Of a DNA stretch of 64,000 nucleotides, positions 26,692-38,090 are shown piece after piece. This stretch comes from Ehretia macrophylla (lineage: Eukaryota; Streptophyta; Magnoliopsida; Boraginales; Ehretiaceae), in assembly GCA_037974665.1 (NCBI GenBank), contig CM075768.1, positions 9,849,001-9,913,000 of the forward strand, written 5' to 3'. The translations under genes were made by a program, and so were the position numbers. The notes beneath the pieces are model-generated. The model saw only the letters and a program-made list of their open reading frames with translations. It ran no database searches and was not told where the DNA came from. Numbering within the stretch: position 1 is the first letter of the stretch; each line of letters starts with the position of its first letter.

Positions 26692-26700
26692 GACACGTGT
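26692..26700 (-). promoter_or_regulatory. ABRE/G-box-like element ACACGTGTC
   Basis: The minus strand reads ACACGTGTC about 100 bases upstream of the TATA box. ACGTGTC is the core of ABA-responsive elements bound by bZIP factors, and CACGTG is the G-box. A second CACGTG lies at 27163-27168 in a related, diverged copy of the surrounding 80 bases. Confidence 0.4.
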
Positions 26701-27240
26701 TTGTGTACCATTGGACTTTGATGGGTCAAATAATTGGGGACATAGAGTTTTTTATTGTTTGGAGATTTAGAAGTTGTTGTGTCCATATCTTTTGCACAAC
26801 GGGGCCCTATCAGTTCTTACCACATTCTGCCCCATGGTAGCCTATAAGATGTTCTCATAGTACTCATGACAAGATTAATCAATGGTCCATATGACAGCCC
26901 GTGATGAATAATATTATTGACGGGACTTCATGACATTTATGAAAGTTTTAAAAATTGTTATAAGAAACACATTAATTAATATAAAGAATAATAAAAAATT
27001 GTTTTCCTTGGAGACGTAAATGTACATATGTCAATATGTGAAATCATTGTCCACATGCATTGTGCACGCTAACACAATGCATGCAAAACAGGTGTTTTGC
27101 CATTCCTATGCCAAAAGAAGCCCCTGGCATTTCATTATATTATGCCCTGTGGTTCGTGGGCACGTGGATACGACCCATTGGTCTTCCATCTGTGAAATAA
27201 TTGGTGACAGGGCGTGCTTGGTATTTTGGAGATGGTGAAG
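26695..27240. repeat. Diverged duplication of a G-box-containing segment
   Basis: The stretch 26695-26775 (CACGTG, then CCATTGG, AAATAATTGGGGAC and TTTGGAGAT) is matched in order at 27163-27235 (CACGTGG, CCATTGG, AAATAATTGGTGAC and TTTGGAGAT). The copies differ by many substitutions, so the duplication is old. No coding gene is recognised between them. Confidence 0.55.
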
Positions 27241-27412
27241 TTCCTCAAGCCAACTCCCTTGGAAGACGTGTCCTTGCAAGTTTGGACTATTTTATGGAGA
27301 GATTATCGCGTATAACATATTCTCATCGTACGTTTCATTTCTCGTGAACAAAAAAGTCATGGTGATGGGACTTGGCGGCATTAATATTTACAATTTGAAC
27401 ATATTATATTTA

Positions 27413-28175
27413 TTTACAATTATATTATTTAATTATTTGTTTAATTGAATACTTTTAATACTTTAAAAACTATTTAAATTACTATGTTTATATAATTAAT
27501 TACATAATATTTATGGATTATTAAAATTATCCTAACTTGAATATCTTTCACATTATATATATATCTAATCTTACATGAGAACTAATTCATGAATATAATC
27601 AGTTTATTAATATTTAATAATTTCAGAAGTAATAAAAAAACTCTTTTTGTAGACAACCTATGGTGTGTCTGGTTTTTGGAGACGAAATTGGTCATCTAAA
27701 AAATGAAAGTGAAGTTAACCTTCGCTTAAAAAAAATAATTAGTATGGAAAAAAAATTCCAAAAAAAAAATTATCAAAACAAAAAGAAAAAGTTTAAAAAA
27801 CAAACTACTAGCTAATTAATATAATTATTTTGATGAGAATATGAAAAAAATTAATTAAACAAGTCAAAAAGGTTAAAGTTAATAAACAAAACAAATTTAA
27901 TAAAACAAAATATGCGTGGTATCTTTACTCAATTCATACAACTATTTTGTAACAACTACATTACTTAATTAATAACAATTGTTTAATTGAATACTTTTAA
28001 TATTTTAATATCTATTTAAACTAATGTGTTTATATAATTAATTACTTAAAAAATACGAATTATTAAAATATTTTAAACTGTTATAACTTTCACATTGTAT
28101 ATATCATCCTACTTGATACTACTAATTCAATAATATAATCAGTTTATTAATATTCTATGAAAATTGAGAAGTAAT
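27413..28175. repeat. Segmental duplication in AT-rich CACTA interior
   Basis: About 210 bases at 27425-27635 (GTTTAATTGAATACTTTTAATA ... ATAATCAGTTTATTAATATT, read in pieces) recur at 27981-28175 with small indels. A following stretch near 27692-27735 is matched again near 28438-28480. The 27400-29100 region is very A/T-rich, with long A runs and no recognisable gene. Confidence 0.6.
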
Positions 28176-28179
28176 AATA

Positions 28180-29098
28180 ATATAATTAATATAAGATTTA
28201 AATTTATTATCTATATTAATTACTTATTAACGTGTGTTTTATTAATATTATTTTTTGATAAGCTTTTAAGTTTTACTAAAAAAAGGTAACTAGTAGTTCA
28301 ATATTTTGTAATTTCATAAAAGGTCAAAATAAACAAAATAATCATATATTATTAAATTCCACTTTTAATATGTAAAATTACAATGTGTTATAACACAAAC
28401 AAAATTGATAAGAAAAAAATTTGCCAACAATCGAAATGGGTCATCCCCAAAATGAAACTAAAGTTAATCTTCGTTATAAATAAATACATTAAATGAAATT
28501 AAAAAAAAGTGGCAAAAAATTACAAATTAAACAAAAAGAAAAAAGTGGAAAAAAATAAAGTAATAGCTAATTAATATAATTTTTTTGAAGAAAATATTAA
28601 AATACATATTAATTAAAAGAATTCAAAATTTTAAGATAATAACCAAAAAAAAGTTTAAAAAAATAAATTATTTATATGCGTTATTAATAAAATTATTTCC
28701 AAGAAAATATTAAAATGAAAAATAAATAAACAAGAAAAAATTTTAGAACTAATAAAAAAAAGGTTAAAAAAATAATATCTAATACATTTTTTGATGAATT
28801 CATTAATATATTCATTAATTAAAGAATTATTGAAGTTGCATTGAAAACAAATAAATACAATAAAAAAAAGTAATAACATATTAAACATACAAATTATGTT
28901 GCAAAAATTTAAAAATAAATTAATATAGAAAAATAAAAGGTAAAATAATAAACAAAAAATTTTAGTATTATAGAAACAAAACAAATTTATATTTAATTAA
29001 TACAAAAATTATGATGAAAAAAATTAAAACAAATGAATCATGAAAATTAAACAATAAGCCTAAAAAAAACAAAATAAAAATATAAAATAAAGAAAAAA
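28180..29098. other. A-rich low-complexity DNA within the CACTA element
   Basis: This is dominated by runs of A interspersed with ATTAATATAATT phrases. The minus-strand ORF at 28655-28984 is a phenylalanine-rich by-product of this composition. Nothing functional was recognised. Confidence 0.5.
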
Positions 29099-29193
29099 AA
29101 AAGCATACTCAAATTAAATCCAATGGGCGAGGCCCATTGGTAACGCCTATGGGCCTCCCCATTGGTTACTGGGCAGCGGCCCAGTATCATGCT

Positions 29194-31770
29194 TGTGAAA
29201 CCCCAAATTTTTGACCTTATCTCGCTTTGTGTGTTTTATTCTCGTTTTGCATGAATTGACCTGTCTATGTGCTATATGACTTAGAATGTGATAATTTTGA
29301 TATCAATACTCTTAGAACATGCTAAATGTGTAATCATGAAATTTTCATAAAAAACGGAGTCAGAAATTTTATCATCGATTTTTAGTGAATAGTATTTTCG
29401 AAACACGTCCGCTAAAATTTTGAAACTGGTCTTTTTAACCCTTCTAGACCTAGACCACAGACTTTAATAGACCTGTGTTTGATTAAAACGATTTTAAAAT
29501 CGGCTTAGGAATTTATTAGGGTTTTTACACCGACTTTTGCGAAAATCGAGTTTTAAGCCGACTCGGATGGAATTGTTTGAATGTAAAACTTCTTGTCACC
29601 TAAAAATAACCCACTTGAGATAACTTGGGTGTTGCATAATTTTTTTGAGCATTGGTGATCAAGAAAATGCATTTAAAGACAAGAAAACACTAAAAATACT
29701 AAGTTTTTAACTTTGACTTTGCATTTTATTTATTTGACCAAGCCTTTTATTTCATATAGTCATCAACACACACTAAGCAAAGCAAAAAACACACTCCAAT
29801 TGCACACACAAGGCCGAGAGAAAGAAGGAGAAAAAGAAAGAGAATTTTCAAGGTTTTTCAATCAATTTTTCTTAGAAAAGCTTGGTTTTTGTCCGTAAAA
29901 CTTCACACCGACTTGGATTCTTCTTGTTGGGCACGCACTTCACGCATCCCTAGGCTTTTATTGCATCAAAGGTGAGAGAAAAATTCTAGATCTCAAAATG
30001 TCATTTTTATACTTTTGCTCATAAATGAAAATTTAACCGTTAGAATTGAAATCTGATGATAGATTATTGCTCCTTGCATGCTAGGGATCATTTTGATGAA
30101 ATACTACAAATTTCTGTCGGATGTAGCATAATTTTTATTTTTTGGGTATTTAATTTTGATTAAAATGTTCAAAGTTGAATTAAATGAGTTGTGTTGATCG
30201 AAATCGATTGCCGTCGATTTCCAAATACTTGATAATTACGTGTTAGCGCTTTTGTAATGCCGAATTTTCAATTACATTGTTCGTGTGAAAATCCGAAAAA
30301 TCCAGCCAAGACATCCTAGGGTTTTAGGGTTATCGGGCATGATTTGGAGGTGTTATGGTGGATTTCCGAGAGGGCTAATGTAGTAGGTTGAATGGGTGAG
30401 TGATAGAAACTAATTTGGAGTTGTTTGGATTAGTAAAATGTAAGATATGATTATTTGAAGTTTAGGTTGTCTTTATTTAAAATGTTAGATTGAGCCCTTA
30501 GTTGATTGTGTATGGTTTGAGTGATTGAATTGTGAGTTGTTAATGGTTAGACTAGGGTTAGATTATGTGTTTCATGCATGTTAAGTTGGATGGCCTACTT
30601 TGTCATCTAACTTAGTTGTTTGTTGTTTAATTAAATATTGATGTTATATTGATTATTATTGATTACGGGAATCGGGCACTTTTGTTGCTGATCTCCCAGA
30701 TTATTGATTGATTATTGATTACAGGAATCGGGCACTTTTGTTGCTGATCTCCCTGTTTATTTATTTATTATTGAGTATGGGAATTGGGCACTTTTGTTGT
30801 TGATCTCCCAGTTTATTTATTGATTATTGAATACGGGAATCGGGCACTTTTGTTGCTGATCTCTCGGTTTATTTATGTTAAGTCTCATTGTTGTGAGTTT
30901 TGATAATGTTGTGTCACCTCGGGAGGCATCCTGGGCTGCGGGCACAGTTATCATGGCTAATCCCTATCTCGCATGGGCGGAGAGGCCATGGGGTGTGGGT
31001 CTAGGTCAAGGTACCTCAAGAATTGTGTCATTGAGTTTGGAGGGGTTGTTGAGCATGGAATTGGTGTATGGAGCTTCATCAGTAAACGTATTGTATCCTT
31101 ATTGTATGTTTATAGTTATTAATATTGTTGCATTTATAATGATTATTGATGTTATTGTGTGTTTACTGACTCAAATGATTATTTCCAAGGAGTTTAGTAA
31201 ACCTTGTTCGAGATCTATCGGATCCTCGCTGGGCTTATTTTATATAAGCTCACTCTCTATTATTGCATGCATACATGTGTACTATCGCAGGATTACGGGT
31301 ACGTGCCTCCTGAAGAGGAGAATGTGGAAAATGTGCCTTACGTGGATGAGTCTTATGTTCTGGAGTCTTATCCTTGATGTTGTATTGTCTTACTATCTTG
31401 TATATTAACTTAGTAGACTTTTATATGCTTTGTAGTTCATTATGTAAAAGATGTTGAAAAGATAATGAATTAGTTGATGTTGTCTTAGTAGCCTTTCTTT
31501 GGTCTTTGATTAGGTTGCTAGATTGGCTCAATATGTTTCGTAATGTATATTAAGGTTTATGTATTATGTTGGAATGGAGGCGTATAACGAGAGATGATTA
31601 TTGTATAATATGGTTATGATGTATGTTATTATTTTATTGAGGAGTTGTTAGATGTATGATGTTCTGTTGAGGTTGGTTTAGAGCCTTGGAGTCCCATATA
31701 CTATCGTTATACTGCCTAAATTCCGTTGCGTCCTGACTGATTATAGGAGGGGTCGAGTTGGGGCGTGACA
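29194..31770 (+). repeat. 5' LTR of the gag-only element
   Basis: It starts TGTGAAACCCC and ends TTGGGGCGTGACA. It contains GGTGAGAG near 29971, four tandem copies of a roughly 56-bp unit (GGGAATCGGGCACTTTTG...) at about 30657-30871, the GGGAGGCATCCTGGGCTGCGG block near 30920, and a CATGG/CCATG hairpin at 30972-30990. A 177-codon open frame (30875-31408) is present in both LTRs but resembles no known protein. Confidence 0.92.
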
Positions 31771-31776
31771 TTTAAG

Positions 31777-31788
31777 TGGTATCAGAGC
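31777..31788 (+). other. Primer binding site of the gag-only element
   Basis: TGGTATCAGAGC lies six bases after the LTR. The leader that follows contains short GTGATTA/GTGATTATGT repeats near 31880-31950. Confidence 0.9.
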
Positions 31789-32046
31789 TTGATTAGCTGT
31801 CAGCCGGGGTATCCTCGGAATGTGGGTAGTGGTCTAAGCATGCAAGTATGTATGAAGTGAAAGAAAAGTGAAATATGTGTTAATATGATTAAATGATTAA
31901 GTGATTAAGTGATTATGTGATTTAGTGCTTATGTGATTATGTGATCAATTTGTTTATGTGTTTTATATGAGTTTGTTGTTTAGGTGTTAATAATTGTTTA
32001 TAACCTGTTTACGTGTTATAACTGTGCTAACTCTTTGATTAGTACG

Positions 32047-33396
32047 ATGGCCGGTAGACCGAGGACTCGTGGTAGGCCCGAGTTAGTAAATGAGGTTCCT
32101 AGTAGTGTGGCACAGGGCCGTGATAGGGGAGATGATAGGTTAGGGGCAGCAATGGATCGAATTGCAGATTTGATGGCTGGACAAGCCCAGTTGTTAGCGG
32201 GTCAGGCTGCTCAGACTCAGGCATTGCAGGCCCAGATACAGAATGTACAGGGTGGTAATCACGGTCGAGGTACTATGAAGGAGTTTCTGGGGTACTATCC
32301 TCCTAGATTTCAGGGAGAGCCTGATGATAGGAAGGCCGAGTCGTGGATTAGTAAGTTAGAGAAAATTTTTGATCCTCTCGGGTACACTGATGAGAGGAAG
32401 GTGACTTCTGCTGTCTATTTGCTTGATGATGAGGCAGAGGAGTGGTGGCACACTCTGAGAGCCAGTTGGGAGACCCGGGGTGTTCCGTATGTTTGGGATG
32501 CCTTTCTGACTGCTTTTAGGGATAAGTATGTCCCGAGGGTTGCACGGGAGAGAAGAGAGGCCGAGTTCCTGTCTTTGGTACAGGGGGATTCTTCTGTGGC
32601 TCAGTATGAGGCTACATTCACTAGGTTGTCCCGGTATGCACCGGAGTTTGTAGCTGTGGAGGAGAGGAAGACCCGTAGATTTATGTTGGGATTGAGGCCC
32701 GAGATTCAGGATGCAATGGCTCTGAATCGCTATGATATCTTCACTGAGGCTTTTGATGCAGCTTCTAGGTTAGAGAAGAGGAAAGGGGATCAGATTGTCT
32801 CTAGTCAGCCTAGTAAGAGGTCGTATCAGCCACAGGGCCAGCAGGTTATATATAGGCCTCCAGTACAGCAAGTTGTCTACAGGCCACCAGCCCAGCAGGG
32901 TTCTTATAGGCCACAGGGTCAGCAGAGTTACTATCGGCCTCAGTTTCAGCAGGGGCCATATCAGGTTCAGACTTAGTATAGGCCAGCCCAGTCTCAGGGT
33001 CAGTACAGGCCTAGTATGGTAAGACCTCAGCAGCAGGTTGGTTCAGCTGCTTATTCAGCTTCTAGTTCTTTAGGAGGCAGTGTCAGTGCTCCGATGCTGC
33101 AGTGTGTTTATTGTAAACGTAAGGGCCATATGGAGGCCGACTGTCGAAAAAAGGCAGGGACGTGTTTAGGTTGCGGCAGCAACCAACACCGGGCGAGGGA
33201 TTGCCCCAGGTATCAGGGTTATACGGGTCAGCCAGCAGTCCAGGGTTATCAGGGTGGACCTGTAAGCAGTACACATCAGCAGCAGCGGGCTCAGGCTCGG
33301 GCCTACGTAGTGGACTTGGAGGAATTGCCAGAGGCGACAGCATTGGTGAAAGGTAACTTACTTATTCTCAACCAATTAAATATTATACCTCCTTGA
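32047..33396 (+). pseudogene. gag region of the gag-only element (capsid-like domain and two CCHC knuckles)
   Basis: The N-terminus starts MAGRPRTRGRP, the same opening style as the gag at 6730. A capsid-type retrotransposon gag domain follows (motifs PPRFQGEPDD, ESWISKLEKIF and YLLDDEAEEWW) at about residues 75-210. Then comes a Q/P/Y-rich repeat tract with units like YRPPVQQ. Two C-X2-C-X4-H-X4-C knuckles lie at about 33103-33202. Gag proteins package the element RNA into particles. The start was chosen by homology, although an in-frame ATG lies at 31984. The region has about one break and is followed by only a decayed trace of protease, so it is treated as a fossil. Confidence 0.85.
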
Positions 33397-33529
33397 GTGC
33401 AACGTGCTAAAATGTAAGTAGAAAGTTTGCCTTATGCGATTAAAGTTAGCATGTGCATCATATCAGTTGGCGATTGAGTAATATGTGATGCTGAGGTATA
33501 TGGAATTCCGATTAGGGGTCAAGCTACTT

Positions 33530-34040
33530 TATGACTATACATTGATTATTGGGATTCTTATTTGGTGATTTTATACGGCATTCTTCCTCGAGATTTCTGT
33601 ATGGAGATTTTTATTCAGCATACTTCTTTGGACATCTTCTATGGTATTTTCTATGCGGTATTCTTATGTGGAATTCTGATACGGTATTATCCGGAGTTCT
33701 TATATTGGGATTATTATTTGGTATTCTCGCTTGGTGATCTTGTTCGAAGTTCTCAATTGGTATTCTTGATTGGTGCTCTATTACGGGATCTATGTTTGGC
33801 GTTCTTCTTCGGTAATTTATTTGTGATTCTTATTCAGAAATTCTAGTCAGTGTTCTTATTCAGCGTTCCTATTTAAGCTTCTTGTATGGGGATTTTTATT
33901 CGATGATCTTATTTGGTGTTCCTACTTGGTGTTCTTGGTTCGTATTCGGAATTTAGTAATTGGTCTTTCAATCAGTATGTTTGAGTCAGCACCGGAGTTG
34001 TCTTGGGATCGATGCAGAATTGCGAGGACGCAATTGTTTT
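33530..34040 (+). repeat. Post-gag filler of degenerate ATTCTTATTTGG-type repeats
   Basis: Between the end of gag and the polypurine tract lies about 0.5 kb of loosely repeated phrases (GGTATTCTTATTTGG, GGAATTCTGATACGG, TGATCTTATTTGG) with a spacing of about 20-30 bases. It takes the place where protease through integrase would be. A similar filler in minus orientation fills much of 16150-16980 in the other non-coding family. Confidence 0.7.
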
Positions 34041-34053
34041 AAGGAGGGGAGAA

Positions 34054-36630
34054 TGTGAAACCCCAAATTTTTTACCTTATCTCGCTTTGCGTGTTTTATT
34101 CTCGTTTTGCATGAATTGACCTGTCTATGTGCTATATGACTTAGAATGTGATAATTTTGATATCAATACTCTTAGAACATGCTAAATGTGCATTCATGAA
34201 ATTTTTATCAAAAACGGAGTCAGAAATGTTATCGTCGATTTTTAGTGAATAGTGTTTTCGAAACACGTCTGCTAAAATTTTGAAACAGGCCTTTTTAAGC
34301 CTTCTAGACCTAGACCACAGACTTTAATAGACCTGTGTTTGATTAAAACGGTTTTAAAATCGGCTTAGGAATTTATTAGGGTTTTTACACCGACTTTTGC
34401 GAAAATCGAGTTTTAAGCCGACTCGGATGGAATTGTTTGAATGTAAAACTTCTTGTCACCTAAAAATAACCCACTTGAGATAACTTGGGTGTTGCATAAT
34501 TTTTTTGAGCATTGGTGATCAAGAAAATGCATTTAAAGACAAGAAAACACTAAAAATACTAAGTTTTTAACTTTGACTTTGCATTTTATTTATTTGACCA
34601 AGCCTTTTATTTCATATAGTCATCAACACACACTAAGCAAAGCAAAAAACACACTCCAATTGCACACACAAGGCCGAGAGAAAGAAGGAGAAAAAGAAAG
34701 AGAATTTTCAAGGTTTTTCAATCAATTTTTCTTAGAAAAGCTTGGTTTTTGTCCGTAAAACTTCACACCGACTTGGATTCTGCTTGTTGGGCACGCACTT
34801 CACGCATCCCTAGGCTTTTATCGCATCAAAGGTGAGAGAAAAATTCTAGATCTCAAAATGTCATTTTTATACTTTTGCTCATAAATGAAAATTTAACCGT
34901 TAGAATTGAAATCTGATGATAGATTATTGCTCCTTGCATGCTAGGGATCATTTTGATGAAATACTACAAATTTCTGTCGGATGTAGCATAATTTTTATTT
35001 TTCGGGTATTTAATTTTGATTAAAATGTTCAAAGTTGAATTAAATGAGTTGTGTTGACCGAAATCGATTGCCGTCGATTTCCAAATACTTGATAATTACG
35101 TGTTAGAGCTTTTGTAATGCCGAATTTTCAATTACATTGTTCGTGTGAAAATCCAAAAAATCCAGCCAAGACATCCTAGGGTTTTAGGGTTATCGGGCAT
35201 GATTTGGAGGTGTTATGATGGATTTCCGAGAGGGCTAATGTAGTAGGTTGAATGGGTGAGTGATAGAAACTGATTTGGAGTTGTTTGGATTAGTAAAATG
35301 TAAGATATGATTATTTGAAGTTTAGGTTGTCTTTATTTAAAATGTTAGATTGAGCCCTTAGTTGATTGGGTGTGGTTTGAGTGATTGAATTGTGAGTTGT
35401 TAATGGTTAGACTAGGGTTAGATTACGTGTTTCATGCATGTTAAGTTGGATGGCCTACTTTGTCATCTAACTTAGTTGTTTGTTGTTTAATTAAATATTG
35501 ATGTTATATTGATTATTATTGATTACGGGAATCGGGCACTTTTGTTGCTGATCTCCTAGATTATTGATTGATTATTGATTACAGGAATCGGGCACTTTTG
35601 TTGCTGATCTCCCTGTTTATTTATTTATTATTGAGTATGGGAATCGGGCACTTTTGTTGCTGATCTCCTAGTTTATTTATTGATTATTGAATACGGGAAT
35701 CGGGCACTTTTGTTGCTGATCTCTCGGTTTATTTATGTTAAGTCTCATTGTTGTGAGCTTTGATAATGTTGTGTCACCTCGGGAGGCATCCTGGGCTGCG
35801 GGCACAGTTATCATGGCTAATCCCTATCTCGCATGGGCGGAGAGGCCATGGGGTGTGGGTCTAGGTCAAGGTACCTCAAGAATTGTGTCATTGAGTTTGG
35901 AGGGGTTGTTGAGCATGGAATTGGTGTATGGAGCTTCATCAGTAAACGTATTGTATCCTTATTGTATGTTTATAGTTATTACTATTGTTGCATTTATAAT
36001 GATTATTGATGTTATTGTGTGTTTATTGACTCAAAGGATTATTTCCAAGGAGTTTAGTAAACCTTGTTCGAGATCTATCGGATCCTCGCTGGGCTTATTT
36101 TATATAAGCTCACTCTCTATTATTGCATGCATACATGTGTACTATCGCAGGATTACGGGTACGTGCCTCCTGAAGAGGAGAATGTGGAAAATGTGCCTTA
36201 CGTGGATGAGTCTTATGTTCTGGAGTCTTATCCTTGATGTTGTATTATCTTACTATCTTGTATATTAACTTAGTAGACTTTTATATGCTTTGTAGTTCAT
36301 TATGTAAAAGATGTTGAAAAGATAATGAATTAGTTGATGCTGTCTTAGTAGCCTTTCTTTGGTCTTTGATTAGGTTGCTAGATTGGCTCAATATGTTTTG
36401 TAATGTATATTAAGGTTTATGTATTATGTTGGAATGGAGGCATATAACGAGAGATGATTATTGTATAATATGGTTATGATGTAAGTTATTATTTTATTGA
36501 GGAGTTGTTAGATGTATGATGTTCTGTTGAGGTTGGTTTAGAGCCTTGGAGTCCTATATACTATCGTTATACTGCCGAAATTCCGTTGCGTCCTGACTGA
36601 TTATAGGAGGGGTCGAGTTGGGGCGTGACA
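34054..36630 (+). repeat. 3' LTR of the gag-only element
   Basis: It is the same length as the 5' LTR (2577 bp) and about 98.4% identical by hand count. Differences are mostly transitions and are spread along the length. The core hairpin lies at 35832-35850. Confidence 0.92.
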
Positions 36631-36839
36631 ATGCTAGGCCGCTGCGCAGAGGTAATAAAAAAATTAATTAATTAAACAGGAGACGGACCTGGTCCGTCTC
36701 CCAAATTAAATCCAATGGGTGAGGCCCATTGGTAATGTACATGGGCCTCCCCATTGGTTTCTGGGTGGCGGCCCATTATCATGCTGGGCCGCTGCTCAGA
36801 ATAAACATAAAAAAATAATAATTTATTACTTATTTCGGA

Positions 36840-37528
36840 GAAGGCCCACAGCCGCTGGGCCCTCGCCGAATTTGGGATCAAATCCAGGGCAGCAGCTGGT
36901 GCCCTCGATTTGAATCTCAAATCACAAAAAAAACCCCTGCCCCCTTTCTCATTTCAGCGACAGTGCCCCCCACCCCCCTTTCTCCCCTCCTCTACCCCCT
37001 AACCCCTACCCTGTAACCACCTTACCCCGCGCGCGCGCAGTACTGGTAATATTACTATTTTTAAAAAAAAGATATTTACATATATCCTATATCTATATGT
37101 ATGTATATATATCTATTAATGTATATACATTATGTACTTTTACATTTTATACATGTTTTAATGTATATATATGCATTTATTTATTTATTTATTTTTCGTA
37201 ATATGTAGTGTTTAATTTTTTTGTATTTATGTTCTAGCTTTGTGTATTTTTTTTCTATTTTATTTTTATTTTCAGATTTTTAAAATGATGAATTTATACA
37301 GAAAATTCATATATAATTATTTATTGTCAATTTTCGGAATTAAAAAATGGCATATATTTAAAAATTCAAAAATTTATTTTGAGTTTTTCATATTTAGGTT
37401 ATTAAATTAATTTATTTTAATATTCATTTTTTAAAGAATTATTTGTTTAATTTGGTGTGTTTGTTTTTCTTTGTTAGGTTTGGGGCATCCATACAAGCTT
37501 GCAACGCTTAAACATTCCATAGGCTCAG
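36840..37528 (+). other. Upstream region and 5' leader exon of the TNP2 gene
   Basis: A C-rich tract (36930-37020) with a short CG run (CGCGCGCGCG, 37028-37038) is followed by an AT-rich stretch. Near 37480-37528 a leader exon ends in GGCTCAG before a GTTAGT donor. The intron closes with TGTGTCAG at 38090. Promoter elements could not be assigned with confidence. Confidence 0.4.
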
Positions 37529-38090
37529 GTTAGTGTTTTTATTGATATAGTAATATGTTAAACAATATAGTATTTTGGCCTTATAATTTCGTTTCATAAA
37601 ATGTATGATATTGTGGTGTTTTTTTGTTATATTCATGTTTAATAAATTGTGTAAATTGAGCCGTTGTGTTATTGTGAAGATGGATGTTTGTGTAAGTGGA
37701 TGAAATGGTGTGTTACTATTTGTAGATGCATTAACAAAACAAAGAATTAAGTAAGTTATAGATGATGTATTATTATATAATATTAAGAATTAAGAAGAAT
37801 AAGGTTAGTAGTTAAGTTAGCATGTTGACAAGAAGCAAGTTAAGTTAATAAAGTATTTTAAGTAAGCTAATAGTTTTGTCATGCAAAAAGTTTAGTGAGA
37901 AGTACGTAAAGTTTACTAAAATAATAATTTGCCAAAGTTAAGAAGCAAATTAACATGACTGTGTATTAACATGAGAGTATGATAAGTTAAAGTATTTTAG
38001 AAGTAAGTAAAGCTAACTAAGTTGGGCAAAATTCTACTCTTACAATATTGTTTCTAATATTAAATTACTATTTGTGTTGCAATGTGTCAG

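Larger units (their letters stand above)
29194..36630 (+). mobile_element. Gag-only gypsy-type LTR element (TR-GAG-like), nested in the CACTA
   Basis: It has two 2577-bp LTRs (29194-31770 and 34054-36630), a primer site TGGTATCAGAGC at 31777-31788, a gag region (32047-33396), a repeat-like filler, and a polypurine tract AAGGAGGGGAGAA before 34054. The ATGCT duplication is perfect (29189-29193 and 36631-36635). No reverse transcriptase, RNase H or integrase is present. The layout matches the terminal-repeat-with-gag class described in plants. About 40 differences between the LTRs (about 1.6%) suggest about 0.6 million years at 1.3e-8. Structurally it looks whole. Gag has about one break. Confidence 0.92.
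29105..36830. repeat. Tandem duplication of a 150-190-bp unit, split by the gag-only retrotransposon
   Basis: Unit one starts near 29112 (AATCCAATGGGCGAGGCCCA) and, after removal of the insert at 29194-36630 with its ATGCT duplication, continues through CCGCTGCGCAGAGG to about 36700. Unit two starts near 36704 with the same phrase and runs to about 36830, with the matching CCGCTGCTCAGAA. Each unit contains CCAATGGG...CCCATTGG inverted arms. The duplication is older than the retrotransposon. Confidence 0.75.

Noticed and set aside
28655-28984. 109-codon Phe/Ile-rich minus-strand frame
   Set aside because: It is a reading of an A-rich low-complexity tract and has no promoter or homology signal.
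30875-31408. 177-codon plus-strand open frame, repeated at 35735-36268
   Set aside because: It is duplicated only because it lies in both LTRs. It shows no protein family signature, and its codons run through tandem repeats and the shared LTR core.
36672-36920. Opposed short frames around the GGCCCA-rich duplicated unit
   Set aside because: They cross a tandem duplication and have no family features. The region looks regulatory or non-coding.
37028-37038. CG run as possible Z-DNA or a CpG island
   Set aside because: It is only about ten bases, next to a C-rich tract, and too short to support either idea.
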